64,000 nucleotides of DNA from Bradyrhizobium yuanmingense (GCF_029167105.1 NZ_JARFML010000002.1:124001-188000), one strand, 5' to 3'; positions 30,122 to 41,507 are shown, counted from the stretch's first letter. The notes: a model not told the origin generated them from the letters alone. Program-made: numbers and translations.

Positions 30122-30574
30122 TTAGTTGCCGATGTCGCCCTGCCACAGGCGCTCATTGGCGGGGATGGATCGCCAATTCTTCATCATGGTGATGGAGCGG
30201 TCGTCGGCAAGGTCGATCCAGGGGATGCCGAACTTGTCGAGGATGTCCTTGGAGCCGGGAAAGGTGATGGACTCGCCGATCACCACCAGCTTGACCTTGA
30301 ACAGCGCGAGCGCGCCGGCGCACATCGAGCATGGCGACAGCGTGGTGTACATGACGGTGTCGTGGAACGAGATCGCGCCGGCCTCGCGCAGGCAGCTCAT
30401 CTCGCCATGCAGGATCGGATTGTTCTCCTGCACGCGGTTGTTGTGGCCGCGGGCGATGATCTTGTTGTCGCGCGTCAGCACCGCGCCGATCGGCAGGCCG
30501 CCCTGCGCGATCGAGGCTTCCGCCTCACGGATCGCTTCCAGCATGAAATCGTAATGATGGGATTCGATCGCCAT
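30122..30574 (-). CDS. Cytosine deaminase-like zinc deaminase (fungal FCY1 type)
   Basis: A 150-aa member of the cytidine deaminase-like fold. Zinc ligands are His in NPILHGEMSCL (with the proton-shuttle Glu) and the two Cys of SPCSMCAGA. The segments GGLPIGAVLTRDNKIIARGHNNR and TLYTTLSPC-like VMYTTLSPC, the late IDLADDRS and the terminal WQGDIGN follow yeast cytosine deaminase closely in my memory. The tRNA adenosine deaminase TadA instead has HAE and PCxMC in a different C-terminal context. Cytosine or a related base is therefore the likely substrate. The ATG follows the DUF5076 stop by 2 nt, inside the pdh operon. The role there is unexplained. Confidence 0.8.
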   Translation of the reverse strand: MAIESHHYDFMLEAIREAEASIAQGGLPIGAVLTRDNKIIARGHNNRVQENNPILHGEMSCLREAGAISFHDTVMYTTLSPCSMCAGALALFKVKLVVIGESITFPGSKDILDKFGIPWIDLADDRSITMMKNWRSIPANERLWQGDIGN

Positions 30575-30576
30575 GG

Positions 30577-30879
30577 TCAGTGCCCCTTGCCGCGTGGCGT
30601 GGTGGTGCCCGTGTCGGTGGGACGCTCGATCTCGGCCTGGAACATGTCGAGGATCCGGTTCAGCGCGTCCTCCTCGGTATATTCGCTCTCGCGCGCATAG
30701 GCGCGCGCGGCATGACGTGCGAGATCGACGAGCAGGAGGCCCCACATGTCCGGCTCCTCGAAGGCGCGCTGGAACGCCATCGACAGCCCACCGTCAAGCA
30801 CGAACACGCGCAGGATCTCGACCGCGTCGTCGCGGGTCACGACGTCTGGCGGCAGTGGCTGCTCCTTCGGGCCTGCCAT
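30577..30879 (-). CDS. DUF5076 domain protein
   Basis: A 100-aa protein (MAGPKEQPLPPDVVTRDDAV...) matching what I recall as DUF5076, a short alphaproteobacterial family of unknown function. It appears to be a compact helical protein (EILRVFVLDGGLSMAFQRAF, then DMWGLLLVDLARHAARAYA) with no metal motif or membrane segment. It begins 4 nt after the pdhB stop and ends 2 nt before the deaminase start, so it is tightly embedded in the pdh operon. The upstream extension of the frame overlaps pdhB and is rejected. Confidence 0.75.
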   Translation of the reverse strand: MAGPKEQPLPPDVVTRDDAVEILRVFVLDGGLSMAFQRAFEEPDMWGLLLVDLARHAARAYARESEYTEEDALNRILDMFQAEIERPTDTGTTTPRGKGH

Positions 30880-30883
30880 GGTC

Positions 30884-32266
<1,383 letters not shown>

Positions 32267-32294
32267 ATCTTCTCCAAAGAAAGCTTGCGCGCGT

Positions 32295-33317
32295 TCAGCG
32301 GTACACGTCGGTCCAGAGCTCGGCGGCATCCGGCTCGGGATCATGCTGGGCGAAATCGGCGGAGGCGTTGACGATGTCGCGCACTTCGGCGTCGATCGCC
32401 TTGAGATCGGCTTCGCTGACCTTGGCGGCGAGCAGGCGATTGCGTACCTGCTCGATCGGATCCTGGTCGTGGCGAACCTTCTCGACCTCCTCGCGCGTGC
32501 GATATTTTGCAGGATCGGACATCGAGTGGCCGCGATAGCGGTAGGTCTGCATCTCCAGGATGAAGGGACCCTTGCCGCCACGGCACCAGGCCGCCGCCTC
32601 CTCGCCCGCCGCCTTCACGGCGCGGACGTCCATGCCGTCGACCTGCTTGCCCGGGATGTTGAATGACGCCCCGCGCTTGGAAAAATCCTGCTGCGCCGAG
32701 GCGCGCGAGACCGAGGTGCCCATGGCGTAGCGGTTGTTCTCGATGACGTAGATCACCGGCAGCTTCCAGAGCTCCGCCATGTTGAAGCTCTCATAGACCT
32801 GGCCCTGGTTGGCCGCACCGTCGCCGAAATAGGTGACGCTGACATTGTCGTTGCCGCGATAGTGATTGGCGAAGGCGAGACCCGTGCCGAGCGAGACCTG
32901 GGCGCCGACGATGCCGTGGCCGCCGTAGAAGTGCTTCTCCTTGCTGAACATGTGCATGGAGCCGCCCTTGCCCTTGGAATAACCGCCGCGGCGACCCGTC
33001 AGTTCGGCCATCACGCCATTGGCATCCATGCCGGTCGCGAGCATGTGGCCGTGATCGCGATAGCCGGTGATGACCTGATCGCCCTCTTTGAGGGCCATCT
33101 GCATGCCGACCACCACGGCCTCCTGGCCGATATAGAGGTGGCAGAAGCCGCCGATGGCACCCATGCCGTAGAGCTGGCCTGCCTTTTCCTCGAAGCGCCG
33201 GATCAGGAGCATGTCGCGGAGCGCCTTGAGTTCCTGCTCCTTCGTGAATTCCGGGGGCGAACCGCCGTCGGTCCTGTCCTGTGGAGCGCTTGCGGCGGCT
33301 TTCTTGGGTGCGGCCAT
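32295..33317 (-). CDS. pdhA: Pyruvate dehydrogenase E1 alpha subunit
   Basis: The thiamine-diphosphate-binding half of E1. The 340-aa protein has the ThDP motif [20 protein letters not shown] ending near VIENN, and the phosphorylation-loop-like [36 protein letters not shown] is also typical. It is the first gene of the operon and begins with a short Ala/Lys-rich extension ([12 protein letters not shown]). The 224 nt up to the next gene's hairpin must contain the operon promoter; I could not assign boxes. Confidence 0.95.
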   Translation of the reverse strand: MAAPKKAAASAPQDRTDGGSPPEFTKEQELKALRDMLLIRRFEEKAGQLYGMGAIGGFCHLYIGQEAVVVGMQMALKEGDQVITGYRDHGHMLATGMDANGVMAELTGRRGGYSKGKGGSMHMFSKEKHFYGGHGIVGAQVSLGTGLAFANHYRGNDNVSVTYFGDGAANQGQVYESFNMAELWKLPVIYVIENNRYAMGTSVSRASAQQDFSKRGASFNIPGKQVDGMDVRAVKAAGEEAAAWCRGGKGPFILEMQTYRYRGHSMSDPAKYRTREEVEKVRHDQDPIEQVRNRLLAAKVSEADLKAIDAEVRDIVNASADFAQHDPEPDAAELWTDVYR

Positions 33318-33540
33318 GGGAATTCCGGGTCAGAGAAAACTTTCGCCCTCTCTAACCCAAGTCAAACGCCCTTGGAAAGCACCGCGGCGGCATGGCACGA
33401 CTTTCATTATGCCGCACTGCAACGTGATCGAAATATTGCAAAATCTTTGGCGCTGATCGGGCAACAAATCTATGAGCGCCATCGCGCGCGCAGATTCGTG
33501 ACCGGATCAAGAACAGTGCGCGACGCCAATCCCGACATGC

Positions 33541-33575
33541 GGAGCGGACGGCGCCGAAGCGGCGCCGCCCTCTCC
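33541..33575 (-). terminator. Strong hairpin downstream of aldB
   Basis: On the minus strand, 20 nt after the aldB stop, a 16-bp stem (one mismatch, one wobble) with a CTT loop forms around CGGCGCCG-CTT-CGGCGCCG. No U-tract follows, so Rho-independent termination is possible but not certain. It separates aldB from pdhA. The other part of the 277-nt gap (33318-33540) shows no gene. Confidence 0.55.
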
Positions 33576-33594
33576 TCCGATCAGAACTTGCCGA

Positions 33595-35112
33595 TCAGAA
33601 GAAGCCGAGCTTCTTCGGGCTGTAGCTGACCAGGAGGTTCTTGGTCTGCTGGTAATGATCGAGCATCATCTTGTGGGTCTCGCGCCCGACGCCCGACTGC
33701 TTGTAGCCGCCGAACGCCGCATGGGCGGGATAGGCGTGGTAGCAGTTGGTCCAAACCCGGCCGGCCTGGATCTGCCGGCCGAAGCGGTAGCAGCGATTGG
33801 CGTCGCGGCTCCAGACGCCGGCACCCAGCCCATAGAGCGTGTCGTTGGCAATCGCGAGCGCCTCTTCGTCGGTCTTGAAGGTCGTGACCGAGACGACGGG
33901 GCCGAAAATCTCCTCCTGGAAGATCCGCATCTTGTTGTGGCCCTCGAACACGGTCGGCTGGACGTAGAAGCCGCCGGTGAGATCGCCGCCGAGATCGGCG
34001 CGTCCGCCGCCGGCCAGCACCTTGGCGCCCTCCTGCTTGCCGATGTCGATATAGGAGAGGATCTTGCTGAGCTGCTCGCTGGAGGCCTGTGCGCCGATCA
34101 TGGTGGTCGGATCGCGCGGATCGCCCTGCTTGATTGCGGCGACGCGCTTGAGCGCCCGCTCCATGAAGCGGTCATAGATGTCGGCGTGGACCAGCGCCCG
34201 GCTCGGACAGGTGCAGACCTCGCCCTGATTCAGCGCGAACATGACGAAGCCCTCGATCGCCTTGTCGAAGAAATCGTCGTCCTCGGCGGTGACGTCCTTG
34301 AAGAAGATGTTCGGCGACTTGCCGCCGAGCTCGAGCGTGACCGGAATCAGATTCTGGCTGGCATATTGCATGATCAGCCGGCCCGTCGTGGTCTCGCCGG
34401 TGAAGGCGATCTTGGCAATGCGCGGGCTCGACGCCAGCGGCTTGCCGGCTTCGAGGCCAAAGCCGTTGACGATGTTGAGCACGCCAGCCGGCAGCAGGTC
34501 GGCGATGATCTCGGCGAAGACCATGATCGAGGCCGGGGTCTGCTCGGCGGGCTTGAGCACCACGCAATTGCCGGCGGCCAGCGCCGGCGCGAGCTTCCAG
34601 CAGGCCATCAGCAGGGGGAAGTTCCAGGGAATGATCTGGCCGACCACGCCGAGCGGCTCGTGGAAATGATAGGCGATGGTGTCGTGGTCGATCTCGCCGA
34701 TCGAGCCTTCCTGGGCGCGCACCACACCGGCGAAATAGCGGAAATGGTCGATCGCGAGCGGCAGGTCGGCGGCGCGCGTCTCGCGGATCGGCTTGCCGTT
34801 GTCCCAGGTCTCGGCAATCGCGAGGCGCTCGAGGTTCTCTTCCATGCGGTCGGCGATCCGGTTCAGGACCGCGGCGCGCTCGGCGACGCTGGTGCGGCCC
34901 CAGGCGGACTTGGCGGCATGCGCCGCGTCGAGCGCTGCCTCGATGTCCTGCGCGTCGGAGCGCGCGATCTTGCAGACCACCTGGCCGGTCAGGGGCGAGG
35001 CATTGTCGAAATATTTCCCGGAGATCGGCGCCACGAACTTGCCGCCGATGAAATTGTCGTAGCGTTCGGCAAAGGGCACTTTGGTGACGCTGAGGAATTC
35101 CACCTTGTTCAT
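33595..35112 (-). CDS. aldB: NAD(P)+-dependent aldehyde dehydrogenase, AldB/ExaC type
   Basis: The enzyme oxidises acetaldehyde and other short aldehydes to acids. The 505-aa protein has the catalytic Cys in [18 protein letters not shown] and the base Glu in [32 protein letters not shown] and the C-terminal [20 protein letters not shown] follow E. coli AldB closely. GGGAG precedes the ATG at 35110-35112. The gene is directly downstream of an AcoR-like regulator, with a perfect palindrome about 115 nt upstream of the start, so regulation by that protein is likely. Confidence 0.92.
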   Translation of the reverse strand: MNKVEFLSVTKVPFAERYDNFIGGKFVAPISGKYFDNASPLTGQVVCKIARSDAQDIEAALDAAHAAKSAWGRTSVAERAAVLNRIADRMEENLERLAIAETWDNGKPIRETRAADLPLAIDHFRYFAGVVRAQEGSIGEIDHDTIAYHFHEPLGVVGQIIPWNFPLLMACWKLAPALAAGNCVVLKPAEQTPASIMVFAEIIADLLPAGVLNIVNGFGLEAGKPLASSPRIAKIAFTGETTTGRLIMQYASQNLIPVTLELGGKSPNIFFKDVTAEDDDFFDKAIEGFVMFALNQGEVCTCPSRALVHADIYDRFMERALKRVAAIKQGDPRDPTTMIGAQASSEQLSKILSYIDIGKQEGAKVLAGGGRADLGGDLTGGFYVQPTVFEGHNKMRIFQEEIFGPVVSVTTFKTDEEALAIANDTLYGLGAGVWSRDANRCYRFGRQIQAGRVWTNCYHAYPAHAAFGGYKQSGVGRETHKMMLDHYQQTKNLLVSYSPKKLGFF

Positions 35113-35227
35113 TGATCACTCCCGATCTTGCTGTTTGCGCTTGTCGTCGCCTGTTCGCGACTTGCGCCGACGATGATGCGGGAGGCGATGTCTGTCAGCC
35201 CGGGCGGACGCGATGGCGGAGCCGACC

Positions 35228-35245
35228 TGTCGCAGTTCTGCGACA
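35228..35245. promoter_or_regulatory. Perfect 18-bp palindrome, candidate operator
   Basis: TGTCGCAGTTCTGCGACA is an exact inverted repeat with 8-nt arms around TT, centred about 124 nt upstream of the aldB start. It is the right size for a dimeric Fis-type helix-turn-helix protein such as the adjacent regulator. No convincing -24/-12 (sigma-54) promoter was found between it and aldB. Operator function is inferred. Confidence 0.55.
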
Positions 35246-35294
35246 GTCGTGGACGAGGCAAGCGTGAGATGGAGCGCTCACGGCCACCCCCACA

Positions 35295-35372
35295 GTCATT
35301 GCGAGCGCAGCGAAGCAATCCAGAGTCCCTCCGCGGAAAGATTCTGGATTGCTTCGCGGCGCTCGCAATGAC
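35295..35372. repeat. Long inverted repeat, REP-type hairpin
   Basis: Two 30-nt arms (35295-35324 and 35343-35372), beginning GTCATTGCGAGCGCAGCGAA and ending with CGCTCGCAATGAC, are reverse complements apart from a small mismatch, with an 18-nt loop. It lies 16 nt beyond the regulator gene stop, so it may terminate that transcript and partly insulate aldB. It is a different sequence family from the CGTCATGCCCGG-type repeats in this window. Confidence 0.75.
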
Positions 35373-35387
35373 GGCGGGAAAATCAGC

Positions 35388-36347
35388 TCAGTGGCTCAGC
35401 TCGAACCGCTTCAGCTTCCGGTGCAGCGTGGCGCGGCTGACGCCGAGGGCCTTGGCGGCGGCGGAGACATTGCCGCCGGCACGCAGCAGCGCGCGCTGCA
35501 GCACCGCACGCTGGCCACCGGCAAGATGATCGCGCGCGGCATCGCCGCCGAGAAGATCGGCCGCGGGCACCGGCCGCAACGCACCGCCGGGCGCGATGCC
35601 GAGCGCCAGCCGGGCGGAGCGCGTTGCGCCGATCACCAGATCGTCCGCATCGACCGCAACGAGGCCGCCGCAGCTTCCATCTGCCGCTTGTGTCAGCACG
35701 ATGCGGGCACGGGCGAAGACCTTGCGAAACAGGTCGGCCTCGATCCGCTTGGCCGCCTCGCCTGCCGCGAGCGCGATCAGGCTGGCGAAGGCGTCGGTGC
35801 GGTCGGCGCGGCAGGAAGAGACGTCGAGCACGCCCGCGAGCGCCGCCTCGTGATCGTAGATCGGAACGGCGGTGCAGCTCAGAAGCGTGTTGCGCGCAAA
35901 GAAGTGCTGGTCGCGATCGATGGTCAGCGGACGCTGCTCGACGAGGCAGGTACCGATACCGTTGGTGCCCTCGTGCTCCTCGCTCCAGAGCGCACCGGTC
36001 CAAAGGCCCCAGGACTGAAACGTCGCATCGTCCGCCACCGTGCCGCGGCGATCGACCGGCACGCCCTCGCGATCGGCGAGCAGCACGCAGCAGCCGGCTG
36101 CGCCGACAGCCTGATAAAGCCGGTCCATGGCGCCCTGCGCGGCCGCCAGAAGCGGCGCGATGCGCTCGCGCGCCTGCCGCAGCTCGGCTTCGGTCAGCCG
36201 CATCGGCGCGGCGTGGCCGCCGGGATCGAGATGATGCAATCGGGAGGAACGGCGCCACGAGGCCACGAGCGCGGACCGGGCCGCCTGGCCTGACGCGATG
36301 GCGGCCTCGACGCGGGCCGCGTGATGCCGGGGCATTGTCCCATTCAT
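35388..36347 (-). CDS. AcoR-like GAF/Fis-HTH regulator lacking the AAA+ domain
   Basis: A 319-aa regulator. The N-terminal part resembles AcoR-type activators, with a GAF-like sensor (about 65-200) including WSEEHEGTNGIGTCLVEQRP and FFARNTLLSCTAVPIYDHE. The C-terminal Fis helix-turn-helix (about 278-316) contains QRALLRAGGNVSAAAKALGV and SRATLHRKLKRF. The AAA+ sigma-54-interaction domain with GAFTGA that AcoR proteins normally carry between these is absent. GGAGGAGAC marks the ATG at 36345-36347. It should act without sigma-54, perhaps as repressor or simple activator of aldB. Confidence 0.85.
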   Translation of the reverse strand: MNGTMPRHHAARVEAAIASGQAARSALVASWRRSSRLHHLDPGGHAAPMRLTEAELRQARERIAPLLAAAQGAMDRLYQAVGAAGCCVLLADREGVPVDRRGTVADDATFQSWGLWTGALWSEEHEGTNGIGTCLVEQRPLTIDRDQHFFARNTLLSCTAVPIYDHEAALAGVLDVSSCRADRTDAFASLIALAAGEAAKRIEADLFRKVFARARIVLTQAADGSCGGLVAVDADDLVIGATRSARLALGIAPGGALRPVPAADLLGGDAARDHLAGGQRAVLQRALLRAGGNVSAAAKALGVSRATLHRKLKRFELSH

Positions 36348-36526
36348 CACAGTCTCCTCCGGATGTCGATTGTAGGACGCGCCGGTGCTCCCCGGTTGAT
36401 CTGCGTCAACTTCAGCGCGCGCCAGCAAAGGCATGAGCCCGCCGCGGCGCCGCCGTCAAGGCAACCGCCCGGTTCCAGGGTTACGACCTTCGCAGGAGGA
36501 GGAAAAGGTGCGGTGGTCGGATTTCA

Positions 36527-36543
36527 GCAGCGACTTTCGCTGC
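36527..36543 (-). terminator. Hairpin downstream of ftsB
   Basis: On the minus strand GCAGCGA-AAG-TCGCTGC forms a perfect 7-bp stem, 24 nt after the ftsB stop, next to a second palindrome (GCTTTCGAAAGC). There is no clear U-tract, so the assignment is moderate. The 219-nt gap (36348-36566) also contains the regulator gene's promoter. Confidence 0.45.
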
Positions 36544-36566
36544 GGCTTTCGAAAGCTGCGAATGCG

Positions 36567-36884
36567 CTAGTTCGCCGGGATCATCCGAACGAGATCGCGC
36601 GGATGGACATAGTCGAGCTGGAAGCGCGCGCGCTCGTCCAGCATGTCCGGGTCGATCTTCTCGGACCGCAGCAGCGACACCCGTTGTTCGCTTCTGGCAC
36701 GCTCGCGCTTGAGCTGAGCCAGCTCGCTGGTCAGCGCGATGATCTCCTGGTCGAGCTCCTGGCGGGCGTTGAGACCGTATTTGCCCGTGTAAGCGTTGAC
36801 GCCGAAATAGCCGACGATCGCCGCCGCCATCGCATAGAGGGCAAGACCGGTCAGGATCGATTTCAGGCGCGCGCGGGAGACCAT
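36567..36884 (-). CDS. ftsB: Cell division protein FtsB (septum formation initiator)
   Basis: FtsB is a bitopic divisome protein that forms a coiled coil with FtsL and binds FtsQ. The 105-aa protein has a membrane helix (ILTGLALYAMAAAIVGYFGV) at about 10-29. The Gly-Leu motif GKYGLNARQELDQEI is followed by a coiled coil rich in Glu, Lys and Arg (about 38-72). DERARFQLDYVHPRDLVRMI at the C-terminus is typical of alphaproteobacterial DivIC/FtsB proteins. It lies in the conserved eno-ftsB-pdhA neighbourhood, separated here by inserted genes. Confidence 0.9.
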   Translation of the reverse strand: MVSRARLKSILTGLALYAMAAAIVGYFGVNAYTGKYGLNARQELDQEIIALTSELAQLKRERARSEQRVSLLRSEKIDPDMLDERARFQLDYVHPRDLVRMIPAN

Positions 36885-36944
36885 CTTCGGAAGATGGGAC
36901 AGGTTGGTTAAGGGAGTGCTAACTCTCTCTCTCAACCCACCAAT

Positions 36945-37070
36945 CGTCATGCCCGGGCTTGTCCCGCCTGCGCGGCCGAAGCCGCTTCGGCGTGGCGAAG
37001 GCCCGGGCATCCACGTTCTTCGGTGGGGTCGGCAAGACGTGGATGGCCGGGTCAAGCCCGGCCATGACGG
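36945..37070. repeat. REP-like palindromic repeat with internal insert
   Basis: Outer arms CGTCATGCCCGGGCTT (36945-36960) and AAGCCCGGCCATGACG pair with one gap. The middle contains paired segments ATCCACGTTCTT and AAGACGTGGAT, plus an inner CGCGGCCGAAGCCGCTTCGG stretch that itself folds. It lies between ftsB and the FMN reductase gene. The core TTGACCCGG/CCGGGTCAA is shared with the element at 26.9 kb. Confidence 0.7.
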
Positions 37071-37085
37071 GAGAGAGTGAGTGCC

Positions 37086-37637
37086 TTAGCCCTGATTCTT
37101 CGCCACATGCGCGGCGAAGGCGTCGATGTATTGCTGCAGCACCGTCTTGAGGGAGTCCTTGGTGAGGTTGCCGTCCGCATCGAAGGCATCGCCGACGCCG
37201 TTGAGGTAGATTTCCGGCTGCTGCAGCAGCGGACCGGAAATGCCCGGCAGGATATTCTGCAGATGTTTGGCCGCGGCAATGCCGCCGAGCGGTCCCGGCG
37301 AATTCGAGATGATGCCGACCGGCTTGCCGAGGAACGAGCTCTTGCCGTAGGGGCGCGAGGCGACGTCGATGGCATTCTTGAGGACGCCCGGAATCGAGCG
37401 GTTGTATTCGGGCGTAACGAACAGGACGCCATTCGACGTCTTGAGCTTCTCGCGGAAGGCGAGCCAGTCCGCGGGCGGCGCGCCCTCCAGGTCCTGGTTG
37501 AAGAACGAGATGCCCGCCGGCGTGATCACCTCGAGCTTGAGCGAGGCAGGCGCGAGCTTGGCGAGCGCATTGGCGATCTTGAGCGAGAAGCTGTCCTTGC
37601 GCAGGCTGCCAGCGATCGTGACGATGTTGTAGGCCAT
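37086..37637 (-). CDS. NADPH-dependent FMN reductase family protein
   Basis: A 183-aa flavodoxin-fold oxidoreductase. The phosphate-binding motif GSLRKDSFSLKIANALAKLA occurs near the N-terminus. LFVTPEYNRSIPGVLKNAID and FLGKPVGIISNSPGPLGGIA are the flavin-contact loops of the ChrR/YieF/SsuE-like group. Such enzymes reduce quinones, chromate or azo compounds at the expense of NAD(P)H. The ATG at 37635-37637 is used; an upstream extension has no ribosome site. The physiological substrate is unknown. Confidence 0.88.
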   Translation of the reverse strand: MAYNIVTIAGSLRKDSFSLKIANALAKLAPASLKLEVITPAGISFFNQDLEGAPPADWLAFREKLKTSNGVLFVTPEYNRSIPGVLKNAIDVASRPYGKSSFLGKPVGIISNSPGPLGGIAAAKHLQNILPGISGPLLQQPEIYLNGVGDAFDADGNLTKDSLKTVLQQYIDAFAAHVAKNQG

Positions 37638-37782
37638 TGGGTGTCCTTGAAGGCTTGGGCGGGAATGCCGGAACGGCACTTAAGCCATCCGCCCCGATAG
37701 ATGCAAGTGCATGAACCGTTCCGATTTGGAAACGCTGCGTTTCTAGAAATGGGTCCGCGTGCGCTCCATCCGGGCCACGATC

Positions 37783-37815
37783 AAGAAAACATTCAGGCCG
37801 CCAAGCGGCGGCCTG
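37783..37815 (-). terminator. Rho-independent terminator of the dehydrogenase gene
   Basis: CAGGCCGCC-GCTT-GGCGGCCTG forms a perfect 9-bp stem on the minus strand (37794-37815), followed by AATGTTTTCTT. It lies 27 nt after the stop of the zinc-type dehydrogenase gene. This is the clearest intrinsic terminator in the window. Confidence 0.75.
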
Positions 37816-37842
37816 ATGCGTGTCGATAACCGACCGAACCGA

Positions 37843-38976
37843 TCACTTGTTCGGGTTGATGAGGAATTTTTCGCCGGTGGCGCGCTTGGCGTAGACCGCG
37901 ATATTGGCAGGATCGAGCGCCTCGGCGAGCGACACCACCTTAGTGTAATGGCTGGCGAAGGTGGTCTTGAGCTCGGATGCCACGCGTTGGCGCAGGCGGC
38001 CGATCTCGGCCGGGCCAATGTTCTGAAGGAACGGCGTGAGCAGCCAGCCGCCGACACCCCAGGAGAGCCCGAAAGAGCGGTTCAGTTCCGTCGGCCGCGT
38101 GTCGAGGCTACCGTAGATGTAGACCTGCTTGTACACGTTGGAGCCATAACGGCTGTATTCCTTCGCGGTCTTGTTGGCCGCGATTTCCATCGCGGTGAGG
38201 ATCTGGCTCGCCAGCTTGCCGCCGCCGATGGCGTCGAAGGCGATGGTGGCGCCGGTCTCGACCAGCGCGTTGGTGAGATCGTCCATGAAGCTGGGCGCGC
38301 TGGAATCCACGACGTATTTTGCGCCGATCTTGTGCAGGATGTCGGCCTGCTCCTTGTTCCTGACGATGTTGACGAGGCCAATGCCGTCCTTGATGCAGAT
38401 CTTGTTGAGCATCTGGCCGAGATTGGAGGCGGCGGCGGTGTGCACCAGCGCCTTGTGGTTCTCCCGTCGCATCGTCTCGGTCATGCCGAGCGCGGTCAGC
38501 GGATTGACGAACCAGGAAGCGCCGTCCGCCGCCGTGGTGCCCGCAGGCAGCTCCATGACGTCGCGGACCTTGAGCACGCGGTACTGCGTGTACATCGCAC
38601 CGCCGATCATCGACACCGTCTTGCCCATCAGGGCTTTGGCCGCATCCGACGATCCAGTCCGGATCACCGTGCCGGCGCCCTCGTTGCCGACCGGCAACGA
38701 CTGATCGAATCTCGCCGCCATCATCCGCATCGCCGCCTCCGGCATCGTGGCGGTGATGACCGGCATCTCCTTGGTGCCGGAGACCTTGGCGGCCGACATG
38801 TCGGCCGGCCCGATCAGCAGGCCGAGGTCGGACGGGTTGATCGGGGTGGCCTCGACGCGAACCACGACCTCATCATCGGCCGGCTCCGGCGTCGGGACCG
38901 TCACGAGAGACAATTCCAGCTCGCCGCTCTTCTTGAGCAGCGAACGCAATTCCAGTCCGGTCTTGCCGTCACTCAT
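37843..38976 (-). CDS. Zinc-type alcohol dehydrogenase/quinone oxidoreductase family protein
   Basis: A 377-aa medium-chain dehydrogenase/reductase. The N-terminal GroES-like domain has PTPEPADDEVVVRVEATPIN and NPSDLGLLIG. GNEGAGTVIRTGSS marks the core, and the nucleotide-binding fold starts near ALVHTAAASNLGQML. The catalytic zinc ligands of true alcohol dehydrogenases are not evident, so a quinone- or enoyl-type reductase is more likely. An unusually long, hydrophilic segment (YSRYGSNVYKQVYIYGSLDT) occurs late in the protein. GGGGAGGATCGGAC marks the ATG; the longer frame runs toward eno and is rejected. Confidence 0.82.
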   Translation of the reverse strand: MSDGKTGLELRSLLKKSGELELSLVTVPTPEPADDEVVVRVEATPINPSDLGLLIGPADMSAAKVSGTKEMPVITATMPEAAMRMMAARFDQSLPVGNEGAGTVIRTGSSDAAKALMGKTVSMIGGAMYTQYRVLKVRDVMELPAGTTAADGASWFVNPLTALGMTETMRRENHKALVHTAAASNLGQMLNKICIKDGIGLVNIVRNKEQADILHKIGAKYVVDSSAPSFMDDLTNALVETGATIAFDAIGGGKLASQILTAMEIAANKTAKEYSRYGSNVYKQVYIYGSLDTRPTELNRSFGLSWGVGGWLLTPFLQNIGPAEIGRLRQRVASELKTTFASHYTKVVSLAEALDPANIAVYAKRATGEKFLINPNK

Positions 38977-39020
38977 GTCCGATCCTCCCCTGTCCTTTTC
39001 GCGCGGATCGAGACGCCGGC

Positions 39021-40322
<1,302 letters not shown>

Positions 40323-40478
40323 TTAGGGCTGATCGGTGCCGCGGGTCTTACACGGGCCGCAAGCAAATGTGAACGCTTGGACGCACCGCTCCGACTGACG
40401 CGCAAGGCGCCTCAGAATATGCTCGACCGCATCTGGTCCGCGTACCCAACCTCATTCTCAAACAGTCGGGGTAACGCC

Positions 40479-41456
40479 ATGAATCGCCGCCAATTTCTCG
40501 CTTCGAGCGCCACGCTGCTCGCCGCCCGCCCAGGTTTTGCGCAGGAAGGCCCGTTCCGGACGAGATACTACCCCATCAGCCCGGGTATCGGCCTGCACGA
40601 TCTCACGCCCGCCCCTGACGGCACCATCTGGTTCACGGCGCAGGGCAAGGGCCTGCTCGGCAGTCTCGATCCACGCGATGGCCGTTTCAAGACGGTCAGC
40701 CTCGGCCAGGGCGCGGCCCCACACGGCGTGGCCATCGGGCCCGACGGCGCGCCCTGGATCACCGAGGGCGGCCAGAACGCGATTGCGCGGGTCGACCCTG
40801 CCGATCTCAAGGTGACGCTGTTCCGCCTGCCGGAAAAGTTCGCCTCTGCCAATCTTAACACCGGCGTGTTCGACAGGGATGGCACCTACTGGTTCACCGG
40901 ACAGTCCGGCTATTACGGCCGGCTGTCTCCGAAGACCGGCGAGATGAATGTGTTCAAGGCGCCGAAGGGGGTCGGCCCCTACGGCATCACGGTGACCCCC
41001 AAGGGCGATGTCTGGTACGCCTCCCTCGGCGGCAGCCATATCGCGAAGATCGACCGCGCGGGCGGCAATGCGACCGTGGTCGAGCCGCCGACCCCGAACC
41101 AGGGTTCACGGCGCGTCTGGTCGGATTCGAGGGGCCGGATCTGGGTCAGCGAGTGGAACAGCGGCCACGTCTCGGTGCATGATCCCGCCGACGGCTCGTG
41201 GAAGACCTGGAAGCTGCCGGGCGAACGTCCCCGCGCCTATGCCGTGTACGTCGATGACAAGGACAAGGTCTGGCTGACCGATTTCTCCGCCAATGCCATC
41301 GTCCGCTTCGATCCCGCTACCGAGAAGTTCAACGTCTTCGCCAGCGACAAGGCCAACGCCAATGTCCGCCAGCTCGACGGCCGTCCGGGCGAGCTATGGG
41401 GCTGCGAGTCCGGCAACGACCGGATCGTCATGATCCAGACGATCGCCGCCGGTTGA
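40479..41456 (+). CDS. Exported virginiamycin B lyase-like beta-propeller protein
   Basis: A 325-aa protein with a Tat-like export signal (MNRRQFLASSATLLAARPGF, cleavage near FAQ). Repeated blades such as GVAIGPDGAPWITEGGQNAI, GITVTPKGDVWYASLGGSHI and SDSRGRIWVSEWNSGHVSVH are characteristic of the seven-bladed Vgb/SMP-30-like propellers. Vgb linearises streptogramin B; most environmental relatives have unknown substrates. The catalytic His/Glu/His set of Vgb could not be confirmed by eye. The long upstream frame overlaps eno and is rejected. queF follows after about 50 nt. Confidence 0.8.
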   Translation: MNRRQFLASSATLLAARPGFAQEGPFRTRYYPISPGIGLHDLTPAPDGTIWFTAQGKGLLGSLDPRDGRFKTVSLGQGAAPHGVAIGPDGAPWITEGGQNAIARVDPADLKVTLFRLPEKFASANLNTGVFDRDGTYWFTGQSGYYGRLSPKTGEMNVFKAPKGVGPYGITVTPKGDVWYASLGGSHIAKIDRAGGNATVVEPPTPNQGSRRVWSDSRGRIWVSEWNSGHVSVHDPADGSWKTWKLPGERPRAYAVYVDDKDKVWLTDFSANAIVRFDPATEKFNVFASDKANANVRQLDGRPGELWGCESGNDRIVMIQTIAAG

Positions 41457-41507
41457 CGACAGCGGGATTTGCGTCCATCCCCGCATCCGAAACAGGATGT
41501 GACGACG

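Noticed and set aside
35113-35227. Possible sigma-54 promoter for aldB
   Set aside because: AcoR-type regulators suggest one, but no TGGCAC-N5-TTGC-like -24/-12 element was found, and the regulator lacks the AAA+ domain.
36508-36573. GTG-initiated ~21-codon ORF after AGGAGGAGGAAAAG
   Set aside because: The ribosome site is attractive, but the frame overlaps the ftsB end and its terminator-like hairpin, and the product has no distinguishing feature. Probably chance.
41457-41507. PreQ1 riboswitch before queF
   Set aside because: The gap is only about 50 nt and shows no H-type pseudoknot pattern or A-rich tail of that riboswitch.
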